From the IMG/VR virus record IMGVR_UViG_3300006852_000002, positions 1 through 57,950 of that record: a stretch of DNA of 57,950 bases; one strand, 5' to 3'. Position numbers and translations under genes: made by a program. Each line of letters begins with the position of its first letter. Position 1 is the first letter of the stretch. Source of the stretch: a virus. Below are positions 34,860 to 40,678 of the stretch, one piece after another. The notes beneath the pieces are model-generated. The model was not told the DNA's origin, searched no databases, and was given only the letters and a program-made list of their open reading frames with translations.

Positions 34860-36204
34860 TGGAACCTTCCTGAACCTTCACGGGTTGTAGCTCTTCCCAT
34901 GACAGACGTTCTAAGATGAATGAAACATACTCGGGCTTCTTTTCTATTGCGATACCCTTACGGTTATTTCTCTCGCAAGAGATAAGGACTGTTCCAGAAC
35001 CGGCAAACGGATCAAGAACTTTATCGCCCTCCGCTGAATAGGCTTGCACAAAGAAGTCAGCCAGTGAAATTGGAAAGGCAGCTGCATGACCGCCAATCTT
35101 TCCAGCGGTCGCCTCGACTACGTTAGACGGATAAACCAAACCCGGCCCAGTGACGCTGCCACGAATATATCCTTTGCCGCTACCAGTGCTCATCTTTCTT
35201 CCATCAGCGGTGAAAGCAGTTTCAGAATATGTAGCCACATTTTCACGATACACTTTAGGACTGGTCGAGGGACTAAAATGATAAACGGGTTCAAACGCAT
35301 TTTTAAACCTTGTCTTAAAATCCCCCGGAAATGGAGTCTTGACCCAAGACAGCTCGTCAATAAATTTCCAACCACAAGTCCGGCACAGATGAAGAACTAA
35401 ATCCATCACATATAAACTTCGTTCGCCGTCCTCACAGTGCGGTTTGATGTTTAACAGAAAGCTGCCATCCTTCTTCAAAGCTGAGCCGATCCGACCCTGG
35501 ATTGTATGGAACCATTCCACATACTTACTGGCCTCAACTCCGCCATAGGTTTCTTCTCGCTGATCGGCGTAGGGCGGCGAGGTGAAGACCGCTTGCACAG
35601 AAGCCAACCCTACTACATCGAGCCACCAGTCATACGAACAGTCAGTACAGATAATAAGATGTTCCCCGGCTTTCCAAATGTCGCCATCCTTGACCGGCCA
35701 CTTCTTCGCATACTTCTTAATGTTCTCATCATGCTCTTCGACAGCTTCGTTACTCATGCCATTCACCGAAGCTAAGGCATCAGCCTCAGCTCGACGAATG
35801 ATTGCGTTAATCTCAGCGTCAGTCTTAATTCCAGCCAACATTTCCTTTTCGCGTTTAGCTAGGTCGCCTAAGCGTTGATAGTCCCAAGCTGACGATTCTT
35901 GAGTAGCATTGTCGAGTAGACCCATTCGCTCGGCGGCTTTGCCTTTCAGGTCGGGCCGGACAGCAACTAGGATTTGATTCTTTTTAATTTCGACGGGAAC
36001 AAATTCCATGCCCAGCTCAGTGGCCTGTTCAAAGACGCCGTTCCCCGCCCGAACAATTCCATCGGCATCAGCCAGAATTGAACGCCCACCGCCAACTTCG
36101 TTCAAACTCATCCGAATCATTTCTTTGTTACGATCCGGGTGGAGACGATAGTTCTTTTTATCCTTAACAAGTTTTAAGGTTTTACCCTTCTTACTTTTTG
36201 GCAT
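34825..36204 (-). CDS. ParB-like domain fused to DNA methyltransferase
   Basis: 459 residues. N-terminal 150 residues: NYRLHPDRNKEMIRMSLNEVGGGRSILADADGIVRAGNGVFEQA and EFVPVEI, the ParB/sulfiredoxin fold common in phage methylases. The C-terminal half has motif IV VQAVFTSPPYADQREE near residue 215 and motif I KVLDPFAGSGTVLISCERNNRKGIAIEK near residue 405, a beta-class N4-cytosine or N6-adenine enzyme. It overlaps the small terminase by 35 nt, so DNA could be marked as it is packaged, an inference from position. Confidence 0.87.
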   Translation of the reverse strand: MPKSKKGKTLKLVKDKKNYRLHPDRNKEMIRMSLNEVGGGRSILADADGIVRAGNGVFEQATELGMEFVPVEIKKNQILVAVRPDLKGKAAERMGLLDNATQESSAWDYQRLGDLAKREKEMLAGIKTDAEINAIIRRAEADALASVNGMSNEAVEEHDENIKKYAKKWPVKDGDIWKAGEHLIICTDCSYDWWLDVVGLASVQAVFTSPPYADQREETYGGVEASKYVEWFHTIQGRIGSALKKDGSFLLNIKPHCEDGERSLYVMDLVLHLCRTCGWKFIDELSWVKTPFPGDFKTRFKNAFEPVYHFSPSTSPKVYRENVATYSETAFTADGRKMSTGSGKGYIRGSVTGPGLVYPSNVVEATAGKIGGHAAAFPISLADFFVQAYSAEGDKVLDPFAGSGTVLISCERNNRKGIAIEKKPEYVSFILERLSWEELQPVKVQEGSNDRKKKAVRSR

Positions 36205-36437
36205 TAGTTACCCCATCCTTCAAATCCGTACATGCGAAGTAGAAATCGAGAGTCGTGCCAGCCTGGAGTTCCGTTATGTTTTAGAGGTAGGCACTCACAC
36301 GAGAAACAGAAGACTTGATTTTTATGCGGCGGCAGGAAACGTTTACCGCATTCGGGACATAACTTTAAAGTTATCGGCGGCATTGTCTGAACCTTGGAAC
36401 AGACAAACTGTAAACGTAAGTGGTAACTACTAACCAT
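36204..36437 (-). CDS. Small zinc-ribbon protein
   Basis: 77 residues from the ATG at 36437, which follows GGAGTGAGA; longer in-frame starts would overlap the upstream gene with no site. LCPECGKRFLPPHKNQVFCFSCECLP gives a C-x2-C...C-x2-C zinc ribbon. The C-terminal segment is aromatic. Function unknown; possibly a regulator of the leftward unit. Confidence 0.7.
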   Translation of the reverse strand: MVSSYHLRLQFVCSKVQTMPPITLKLCPECGKRFLPPHKNQVFCFSCECLPLKHNGTPGWHDSRFLLRMYGFEGWGN

Positions 36438-36439
36438 TC

Positions 36440-36733
36440 TCACTCCGATACCGGAAGATCCGTTACTTCTACCACTTCTTTTTTGGGCTGACTGTTGGGT
36501 TCGTTGCGAGCGATGGACGCGTTGGCCCACATGATTGCTTCTTCCAGCTTAGTAATAGCTACCGCTCGTTCCCGACTGGCCGGACAATTTTCCATAATCT
36601 CTGTGGCTAAGTTTTTGGCGGCAGTACGGAGAAATACGTAACGTTCCGGCTGATCGTCAATCGGGGGGTGATAAGTAAAAGCCGTTTCTACTTTATCTAA
36701 ATCTTGTTTTGCAACTTTGTATACAAGTCCCAT
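36440..36733 (-). CDS. Acb2/Tad1-hairpin-like cyclic oligonucleotide sponge (putative anti-CBASS)
   Basis: 97 residues. FTYHPPIDDQPERYVFLRTAAKNLATEIMENCPASRERAVAITKLEEAIMWANASIARN has the two-helix hairpin with CPxSRExAxxxTKLEEAxMWANAxIAR that I associate with Acb2-type proteins. These bind cyclic di- and trinucleotides and silence CBASS, and some bind Thoeris signals. It is the first gene behind the leftward promoter, unlike most anti-defence genes, which sit in early units; it would be made with the late genes unless that promoter acts early. Assignment is from motif memory, not a search. Confidence 0.72.
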   Translation of the reverse strand: MGLVYKVAKQDLDKVETAFTYHPPIDDQPERYVFLRTAAKNLATEIMENCPASRERAVAITKLEEAIMWANASIARNEPNSQPKKEVVEVTDLPVSE

Positions 36734-36760
36734 CGGTATTTTCCTTGTTAGTAAGATATG

Positions 36761-36826
36761 GAACGGGGATTAGGAGGCTCAGACAACCTGATCACGGATG
36801 CCGGTATTGGCCGCCGTCCCCGTTCC
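36761..36826 (-). promoter_or_regulatory. Folded 5' leader of the leftward transcript
   Basis: On the minus strand GGAACGGGGA (+36826-36817) pairs perfectly with TCCCCGTTCC (+36770-36761), a 10-bp helix closing a 46-nt loop with a smaller hairpin. It begins at the predicted transcription start, so it would seal the 5' end of the leftward mRNA. Confidence 0.65.
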
Positions 36827-36833
36827 TGCCAGT

Positions 36834-36862
36834 ATTATGACACATTTCGCTAAACTACGCAA
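36834..36862 (-). promoter_or_regulatory. Leftward sigma70-like promoter with extended -10
   Basis: On the minus strand TTGCGT, 17 bases, CATAAT (+36839-36834), preceded by TG one base before (TGTCATAAT). It is the best-placed promoter for the gene run from 36733 to 5500. Confidence 0.6.
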
Positions 36863-37323
36863 TTGCTGTAAGACAGGGAGAATTAGGCTTATTTTACAGA
36901 ACCATTTAGATTTTTGAGAGTAGCAAGGGTATCGTTTAGATTTTGGAAATAGCCCTGGCGTAAAAGAGGGTATCCGTATAAGGAATTTCAATTCTCATAT
37001 TTCGTCTTGTTGGTGGCCTAGCGAATACGAATTTTGAGTAGGTGCGATAGAGCGAAGTCAATAGTACAACGGTCATGCTTCGCGGACTACCCTATTCGCG
37101 AGACAATGCCCATGGTTCATTAACAATTTAGCTCAGAGTACTTTAGGGTATGGTATTGCTCATCTGACTCTAGGCGCGATGGCGCTTTAGCAGCAAAACC
37201 ATAACAGGGTTATCTGTTACTTACCTTACCCTAATCGAATAAGGCTAATACATACGCTACAGAAGGTGGGCGGCTCAAAGTACACTTTCAAACAAATGTG
37301 ACATATAGAATAGGACAATACAC
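36863..37323. other. Divergent intergenic region with structured leader
   Basis: No gene is supported here. A TCGCG...CGCGA inverted repeat lies near 37078-37102. From 37112 to 37234 there are complementary pairs expected of folded RNA: ATGGTT (37112-37117) with AACCAT (37197-37202), TTAGGGTA (37143-37150) with TACCCTAA (37227-37234), GCGC-GATG-GCGC (37174-37185) and AACAG-CTGTT (37203-37218). The first two pairs cross, so together they would form a pseudoknot. TAGAAT at 37306-37311 is a possible -10 box just before the first rightward gene, without a clear -35. Confidence 0.55.
37019..37040 (+). repeat. TAGCGAAT-N9-GAGTA motif, copy 1
   Basis: One of three copies of TAGCGAAT followed after 8-9 bases by GAGTA in the noncoding zone; the others are at 38200 and 38241. 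Possible protein-binding site or iteron. Confidence 0.5.
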
Positions 37324-37824
37324 ATGGCTACCAAAGTACAATCAACTCCATTGACCTTTGCCCAGAAGCTGCACGGCATTACCTTACAAGGGTGCCAGAA
37401 TGTTATCAGAACAATGGGCAAGAATCCGCAAATGGCGGCGCTGTTAGGCAAAGCAGGAAAGTATACTGCAGTTGTGCCTATGGGCGGTAAAAAGTTTGTT
37501 GAGTGTCATGCAATGAACTTAATCAATGTAGTGGGGGGATTAACTCATGGCGACTATCATCCTAATGTTGGCAGGCCCCACCTTGAAAGCTTGGGGATTA
37601 AGGTAAAGGTGACCGGGTTACTGCCTATCTCTGCCCCTGAGCGAAAAGCCGATTATGAAGAGTTCAAGGCTGAGAAGGCGACGGCCGAAGCTAAGGCAGC
37701 TAAGAAGAATGGTAAGGCGAAGATTGCCCCCATTGCTAAAGTAACCCCTAAAGGGAAAGCTCCCAAAAGTGGGCGGCCGGTTACTAACACCTTGAAAGAT
37801 GTATCGAAGCGGTTCAAGAAATAA
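37324..37824 (+). CDS. Basic early protein, DNA-binding candidate
   Basis: 166 residues, first rightward gene. The N-terminal 100 residues are mixed (FAQKLHGITLQGCQNVIRTMGKNPQ). The C-terminal 50 are Lys/Ala/Pro-rich (AEAKAAKKNGKAKIAPIAKVTPKGKAPKSGRP) like a histone or nucleoid-protein tail. AGGA lies nine bases before the ATG. It would bind nucleic acid; no family recognised. Its place beside the repeats and palindromes makes it a candidate regulator of this zone. Confidence 0.72.
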   Translation: MATKVQSTPLTFAQKLHGITLQGCQNVIRTMGKNPQMAALLGKAGKYTAVVPMGGKKFVECHAMNLINVVGGLTHGDYHPNVGRPHLESLGIKVKVTGLLPISAPERKADYEEFKAEKATAEAKAAKKNGKAKIAPIAKVTPKGKAPKSGRPVTNTLKDVSKRFKK

Positions 37825-37857
37825 TTTCAATCCCATACTCTATAAGGAAACTACCCG

Positions 37858-37956
37858 ATGAATAAATCATGCCCATGGTGCGGCGAAGATAAATGCAAGC
37901 AGTGCGGCCAATGTCAAAATCCGACTTGTGACTACAATGGTTGTGATTGCGAATAA
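37858..37956 (+). CDS. 32-residue Cys-rich microprotein
   Basis: Eight cysteines in 32 residues: CPWC, CKQC, then single Cys, Cys and CDC, with acidic and polar residues between. AAGGAA precedes the ATG with good spacing and the gene fits tightly between two others. The pattern suits a small zinc-binding knuckle or metallothionein-like peptide. It has no hydrophobic signal. No family recognised. Confidence 0.68.
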   Translation: MNKSCPWCGEDKCKQCGQCQNPTCDYNGCDCE

Positions 37957-37968
37957 GGAATTCACCTG

Positions 37969-38124
37969 ATGACATTACCAGAAAATGATCCGGCCGAAGC
38001 GGCCAAGCAATTGGCAGAGATACAAACAATGCTCAAACACCTTCAAGAGAAAGAAGCAAGGGGTGAGACGCTCACCGAAGATGAATTGCAGTACTGGTGG
38101 ATACATCGCTTCTACAATGAGTAA
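37969..38124 (+). CDS. 51-residue hypothetical protein
   Basis: MTLPENDPAEAAKQLAEIQ then a charged helix and an aromatic end (LQYWWIHRFYNE). Mostly helical, acidic. It starts 12 bases after the Cys-rich gene, following AAGGAA, and is closed by the terminator at 38135. Confidence 0.6.
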   Translation: MTLPENDPAEAAKQLAEIQTMLKHLQEKEARGETLTEDELQYWWIHRFYNE

Positions 38125-38134
38125 GACCTAACAC

Positions 38135-38167
38135 AAAAAAGACTTTCAGAAATGGAAGTCTTTTTTT
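38135..38167. terminator. Intrinsic terminator after the first rightward gene cluster
   Basis: AAAAAAGACTTTC (38135-38147) pairs with GGAAGTCTTTTTT (38154-38166), loop AGAAAT, 13 bp with one G-T. A and T runs on both sides. It isolates genes 37324-38124 from what follows. Confidence 0.92.
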
Positions 38168-38198
38168 ACGCTTACTGCCTAACAGCGGATTTTTTATT

Positions 38199-38262
38199 TT
38201 AGCGAATTCGCATAGGGAGTAATTTTTTCGCTGAAGTGGTTAGCGAATCGCGAAGAGAGTAA
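38199..38262 (+). repeat. Two tandem imperfect repeats, TAGCGAAT...GAGTAA
   Basis: Copies at 38199-38222 and 38240-38262, 41 bp apart, share TTAGCGAAT and GAGTAA around a variable CG-containing centre. A third copy is at 37019. The short words ACTGCCTA (38174 and 38309) and AGGGGCGG (38355 and 38421) are also doubled nearby. Candidates for iterons or operators. Confidence 0.6.
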
Positions 38263-38434
38263 AAGAAAATATGTAGATACATTATCTAAGTAGTATCCTG
38301 ATAACATTTACTGCCTATACGCTTATTCTTTCTTCTTCCCTCCTTACAGATAATCAGGGGCGGGAATTTTATACGGGGGCCGCTGTTATTGAAATGTTTT
38401 CTCTGGGCTAAAACAACTCCAGGGGCGGCGATCT

Positions 38435-38457
38435 CAGGAATCGATTCCTGTACATCA
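38435..38457. promoter_or_regulatory. Palindrome plus operator half-site upstream of the small RNA promoter
   Basis: CAGGAATCGATTCCTG (38435-38450) is a perfect 16-bp palindrome. It runs into TGTACATCA (38449-38457), whose complement recurs over the promoter at 38515. The two lie about 66 bp apart. Confidence 0.55.
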
Positions 38458-38489
38458 CATCATGTAAGAATACTGCGACCCGATTGCCC

Positions 38490-38518
38490 TTGACAGTTTA
38501 CAGCCGCATGGTTATGAT
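38490..38518 (+). promoter_or_regulatory. Near-consensus sigma70 promoter of a small RNA
   Basis: TTGACA (38490-38495), 17-base spacer, TATGAT (38513-38518). Start predicted at about 38525. This is the best promoter in the window. Confidence 0.8.
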
Positions 38519-38526
38519 GTACATCA
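38515..38526. promoter_or_regulatory. Operator-like palindrome over the -10 box and start site
   Basis: TGATGTACATCA is a perfect 12-bp palindrome overlapping the -10 element and predicted start, the classic place for a repressor. A matching TGTACATCA lies upstream at 38449. Confidence 0.6.
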
Positions 38527-38612
38527 GGTTCTTCGAGCAACCTAGAATTTATTATTATTAATATACAGTTTCGTAAGAATCAAAAAACGACTCACTTTTT
38601 GGAGTCGTTTTT
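38525..38612 (+). ncRNA. Candidate small RNA with own promoter and terminator
   Basis: The transcript would be about 90 nt: a 5' hairpin AGGTT-CTTCGAGC-AACCT (38526-38543), an AU-rich single-stranded stretch, and the terminator hairpin. No start codon with a ribosome site is present. The layout matches bacterial and phage regulatory RNAs. Targets unknown. Confidence 0.65.
38583..38612. terminator. Bidirectional terminator
   Basis: AAAAACGACTC (38583-38593) pairs with GAGTCGTTTTT (38602-38612), loop of eight. It ends the small RNA on the plus strand and the HNH gene on the minus strand. Confidence 0.92.
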
Positions 38613-38634
38613 ATTTTGAATCTCTTTACATGAA

Positions 38635-38868
38635 TTACGATCCGCCCTTCTGTAGAGAGAGTAAAGTTAATTCCCATTTCTTTAGATTTCTGTCGTGAAC
38701 AAGCGTATGATGAAGTAAACATAATGCGACTTCGTTATCTTCTGTCAACGCTTTCTTTCCCTTAGACCTAAATATAATATGATGCTTACCTCTCATCGCT
38801 ATTCGTCCACAGACGATACAGCGGTCTGAAGGGAAATATTTTTTACGGGGTCGATTCTTTTTATTCAT
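38635..38868 (-). CDS. HNH endonuclease
   Basis: 77 residues from the ATG at 38868 (MNKKNRPRKK); an ATG 13 codons upstream overlaps a TATAAT-like box and may instead be promoter. CIVCGRIAMRGKHHIIFRSKGKKALTEDNEVALCLLHHTLVHD shows the zinc Cys pair, the HH of the first motif, the central Asn and the final His of an HNH nuclease. It is alone on the minus strand among noncoding elements, typical of a free-standing homing-type gene. It is short but complete in the motif. Confidence 0.85.
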   Translation of the reverse strand: MNKKNRPRKKYFPSDRCIVCGRIAMRGKHHIIFRSKGKKALTEDNEVALCLLHHTLVHDRNLKKWELTLLSLQKGGS

Positions 38869-39011
38869 AGTTTGTCTTACCAGCGATACGCTTGTCTGAG
38901 CAATCATTATAACTCAGTTTGTAATGCTAGACTTCGGCTGGTATACTTCTGTCTGTACCTTAACAATTTAACCTGACTAGTGTGCAAGGCAGGCAAACAA
39001 GTCAGAAAATA

Positions 39012-39017
39012 TATAAT
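39012..39017 (+). promoter_or_regulatory. TATAAT box of the large RNA
   Basis: Perfect TATAAT in AAAATATATAATG. The predicted start at about 39024 coincides with the first base of a hairpin. No convincing -35 box at normal spacing, so an activator or phage factor may be needed. Confidence 0.55.
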
Positions 39018-39023
39018 GAGAAA

Positions 39024-39724
39024 TGGACGGTCTGAGCTTCACCGCCATAAGTTCTACGCTCTGCATTCGTCAGGGGGCGTCAGCGAAATTCTCCTACCGA
39101 AGGGTACTGCGACTGGCAGCAAGAGAATGTAGCGAACAATAGCGCAAGTGATCGACGGCTGGCAATAGGTTACAGCGTCGGACGAATGGTAACGAGATAA
39201 AATGGCGGCATCACTCAGATTGTAGCGACCAACACTAAGCTACATCACGGAATCATTATATGTAATCTGATAGGTAGAAGCCGTAAAAAGTTCGCGAGAA
39301 CCATGGACAATGAACTCGTGAAGAATAACCTATAGGCGAGTCGCAGAGAAGATGACACAGAGACGATAAAGCTGCAATTGCTGATTGAACGTAATTCTGA
39401 CAAAATTACGCACAGTTAAAGACCCCATGCGATTTTCAAAAGATTCTGGCATTGCGACCAGACCCACAAACCGTAAGATGTTACGGTGCGTTAGATAATC
39501 GCGGTAGCTCAGACGCGAAACTTACCCCTTAAGGTAACGTCTACGCGGAGTCTACCAAGGCGGCGAGCGCGAAGGACACATAGGTATCTGCGATGGTTAC
39601 GGAATTAATTCCTTACGAGAGAGTTCCTTATATCCGTAACTCAGCTAAAGGAAACCTTTTCAGAACTTATTAGAGCGGGAGGTAGGCGAGAAAATAAAGA
39701 ATCGCTTATCTTCCGCTATTTTTG
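39024..39724 (+). ncRNA. Large highly structured RNA candidate (about 700 nt)
   Basis: No credible coding frame over about 1 kb, yet many local helices. These include TGG(a)CGGT/ACCGCCA 39024-39047; CGAC(G)GCTG/CAGCGTCG 39153-39180; CAGATT/AATCTG 39216-39269 around TGTAGC/GCTACA; GTTC-GCGA-GAAC 39290-39301 with a GNRA loop; CGTAATT/AATTACG 39390-39410; TCTGG/CCAGA 39445-39462; CCGTAA-GATG-TTACGG 39471-39486; TTACC/GGTAA 39522-39537 inside AGACG/CGTCT; GTTACGGA/TCCGTAAC 39596-39640; AAAGG-AAA-CCTTT 39647-39659; and the terminator at 39675. TATAAT lies just upstream. GOLLD and ROOL RNAs are phage RNAs of this size, often near tRNAs; membership is untested. Confidence 0.7.
39675..39723 (+). terminator. 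Intrinsic terminator of the large RNA
   Basis: GCGGGAGGTAGGCGA (39675-39689) pairs with TCGCTTATCTTCCGC (39702-39716): 15 bp with three G-U pairs, 12-nt loop, then TATTTTTG. The G-U pairs would be mismatches on the other strand, so the functional transcript is rightward. Confidence 0.85.
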
Positions 39725-39729
39725 TTTAC

Positions 39730-39785
39730 GGGGCATGAGTACCTGGCGGCTTCCGGTGAGGCGGGTTCGATTCCCGTATGCTCCA
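39730..39785 (+). tRNA. tRNA-like element lacking a D-arm
   Basis: GGGGCAT (39730-39736) pairs with ATGCTCC (39778-39784) as a 7-bp acceptor stem with one G-U and discriminator A. GCGGG-TTCGATT-CCCGT (39761-39777) is a canonical T-arm. Only 24 nt lie between: linker GAGT, ACCTG-GCGGCTT-CCGGT (a 5-bp stem with one T-C mismatch, 7-nt loop) and GAG. That is the plan of a D-armless tRNA; read so, the anticodon would be GGC (Ala), but loop position 33 is C, not U. CCA is not encoded (CTT follows). It may be a tRNA mimic or a decayed tRNA. Confidence 0.6.
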
Positions 39786-40079
39786 CTTGTTGACGATAAA
39801 GGAGAGCTTCTCGTTATGCTGGCATCAGGGTAAACAATAGCCAATTTCCCGCGCGGTGAGTTGCCCGAAAAACGTATAGATATAGAATTCGTGTTTCAAT
39901 AGGACGAATAGATTATCGCTACAATACGAAGTAAGTTGACCTAGATAATAGCGAGAAGTTCTTCTGTGTCGTCAACGGCACGAAGGAGGCGGCCTATGTG
40001 GAGCGTAGGGGGATAAAAGCTCCGATACTCTATCCTTACTGTTATAACACTTATGAATTACGCTAAAGGAGATACGACA
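39786..40079. other. Structured noncoding segment after the tRNA-like element
   Basis: No gene. GTTGACGA (39789-39796) can pair with TCGTCAAC (39969-39976), closing a 190-nt domain. Inside are ATTCGT/ACGAAT near 39887-39909 and TCGCTA/TAGCGA near 39916-39953. GGAGC/GCTCC near 39999-40023 lies downstream. It may be the 5' leader of the gene at 40080, or a further RNA domain. Confidence 0.5.
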
Positions 40080-40376
40080 ATGTTAAACGTACAGTCTCAC
40101 AACATTCAAAGCGACTTAGCGGTTCTGGATTTAGACGAACTCATTCAAGTCGTGAACATTGCGGTTGAGTGTTCCCGCATTAAGATGGAGAGCCAGCGTT
40201 ATCCGGCAGGTTGCGACAATCCATCTAGTATACCAGCGGATATAGGATTTTACGCAAAGCAAGCGTTTGACGCCGAGGATCAGTATCTTCGGGCAATCAA
40301 AACTCAACAAGCGCTTTTTGCGGCCAAAGGGTGCAGCGGCGTTATTGTGATTGACGAGGGAAAGAAGGAGAGATGA
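40080..40376 (+). CDS. Hypothetical protein
   Basis: 98 residues. The ATG at 40080 follows TAAAGGAGATACGACA; an in-frame ATG at 40053 places that ribosome site inside the gene and is unlikely. Helical (LDELIQVVNIAVECSRIKMES, YAKQAFDAEDQYLRAIKTQQAL). First gene of the main rightward small-gene run. No family recognised. Confidence 0.75.
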   Translation: MLNVQSHNIQSDLAVLDLDELIQVVNIAVECSRIKMESQRYPAGCDNPSSIPADIGFYAKQAFDAEDQYLRAIKTQQALFAAKGCSGVIVIDEGKKER

Positions 40377-40678
40377 TAGACGAACTAATAGACAAGATGG
40401 TAGATAAACTCGCAAGGCTTGAAGAGAAATTAATGTATTGTCGTGACGGATTAGTGTACTGGTGGAACGACAATTTCCCCGGAGTAGTTCTCGTCATAAT
40501 CGTATTTGGTTTAGTTTTAGCGACTGTGACTTCAATAATCCAAGCGGGGCCGGTTGCTTGTAATGAGATAGCGCAGTACGCTAAGGTTGAAACAAGATAC
40601 GCATTTAGCTCTGGCTGTTGGGTGAAGATTGACGAAGATCGCTGGATTCCAATAAAGAACTGGAGGTACGAAAAGTGA
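40373..40678 (+). CDS. Single-pass membrane protein
   Basis: 101 residues. A charged N-terminal helix (MIDELIDKMVDKLARLEEKL) is followed by one membrane segment at about residues 37-56 (VVLVIIVFGLVLATVTSII) and a C-terminal domain with two Cys. It overlaps the upstream gene by four bases. Function unknown. Confidence 0.72.
   Translation: MIDELIDKMVDKLARLEEKLMYCRDGLVYWWNDNFPGVVLVIIVFGLVLATVTSIIQAGPVACNEIAQYAKVETRYAFSSGCWVKIDEDRWIPIKNWRYEK

Larger units (their letters stand above)
38168..38489. other. Gene-free region with repeats and a palindrome, possible control or origin region
   Basis: No credible reading frame. It contains the TAGCGAAT repeats, AT-rich tracts, doubled AGGGGCGG words and a perfect 16-bp palindrome. 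Origin function is a guess from repeat content and position between divergent units. Confidence 0.4.

Noticed and set aside
36779-36991. A 70-residue minus-strand frame upstream of the Acb2-like gene
   Set aside because: It spans the predicted promoter and the leader stem, has no ribosome site and reads as low-quality sequence; the DNA looks regulatory.
38435-38450. T-arm of a second tRNA in the 16-bp palindrome
   Set aside because: The loop is the wrong length and no acceptor stem pairs around it; an operator or hairpin explains it better.
38635-39724. HEARO/omegaRNA with its HNH partner
   Set aside because: The HNH protein is under 80 residues and lacks the RuvC parts of IscB, and the RNA is about 700 nt, far longer than HEARO.
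39024-39785. Group I or group II intron
   Set aside because: No recognisable P7/P3 core or domain V (the terminal hairpin has a 12-nt loop and a T run), and no split gene around it.
39730-39785. tmRNA or ordinary tRNA
   Set aside because: No tag peptide reading frame nearby and too short for a cloverleaf; it has an acceptor and T-arm only plus one small arm.
40053-40079. Upstream ATG for the gene at 40080
   Set aside because: It would put the AAAGGAG ribosome site inside the coding sequence; the ATG at 40080 has ideal spacing.
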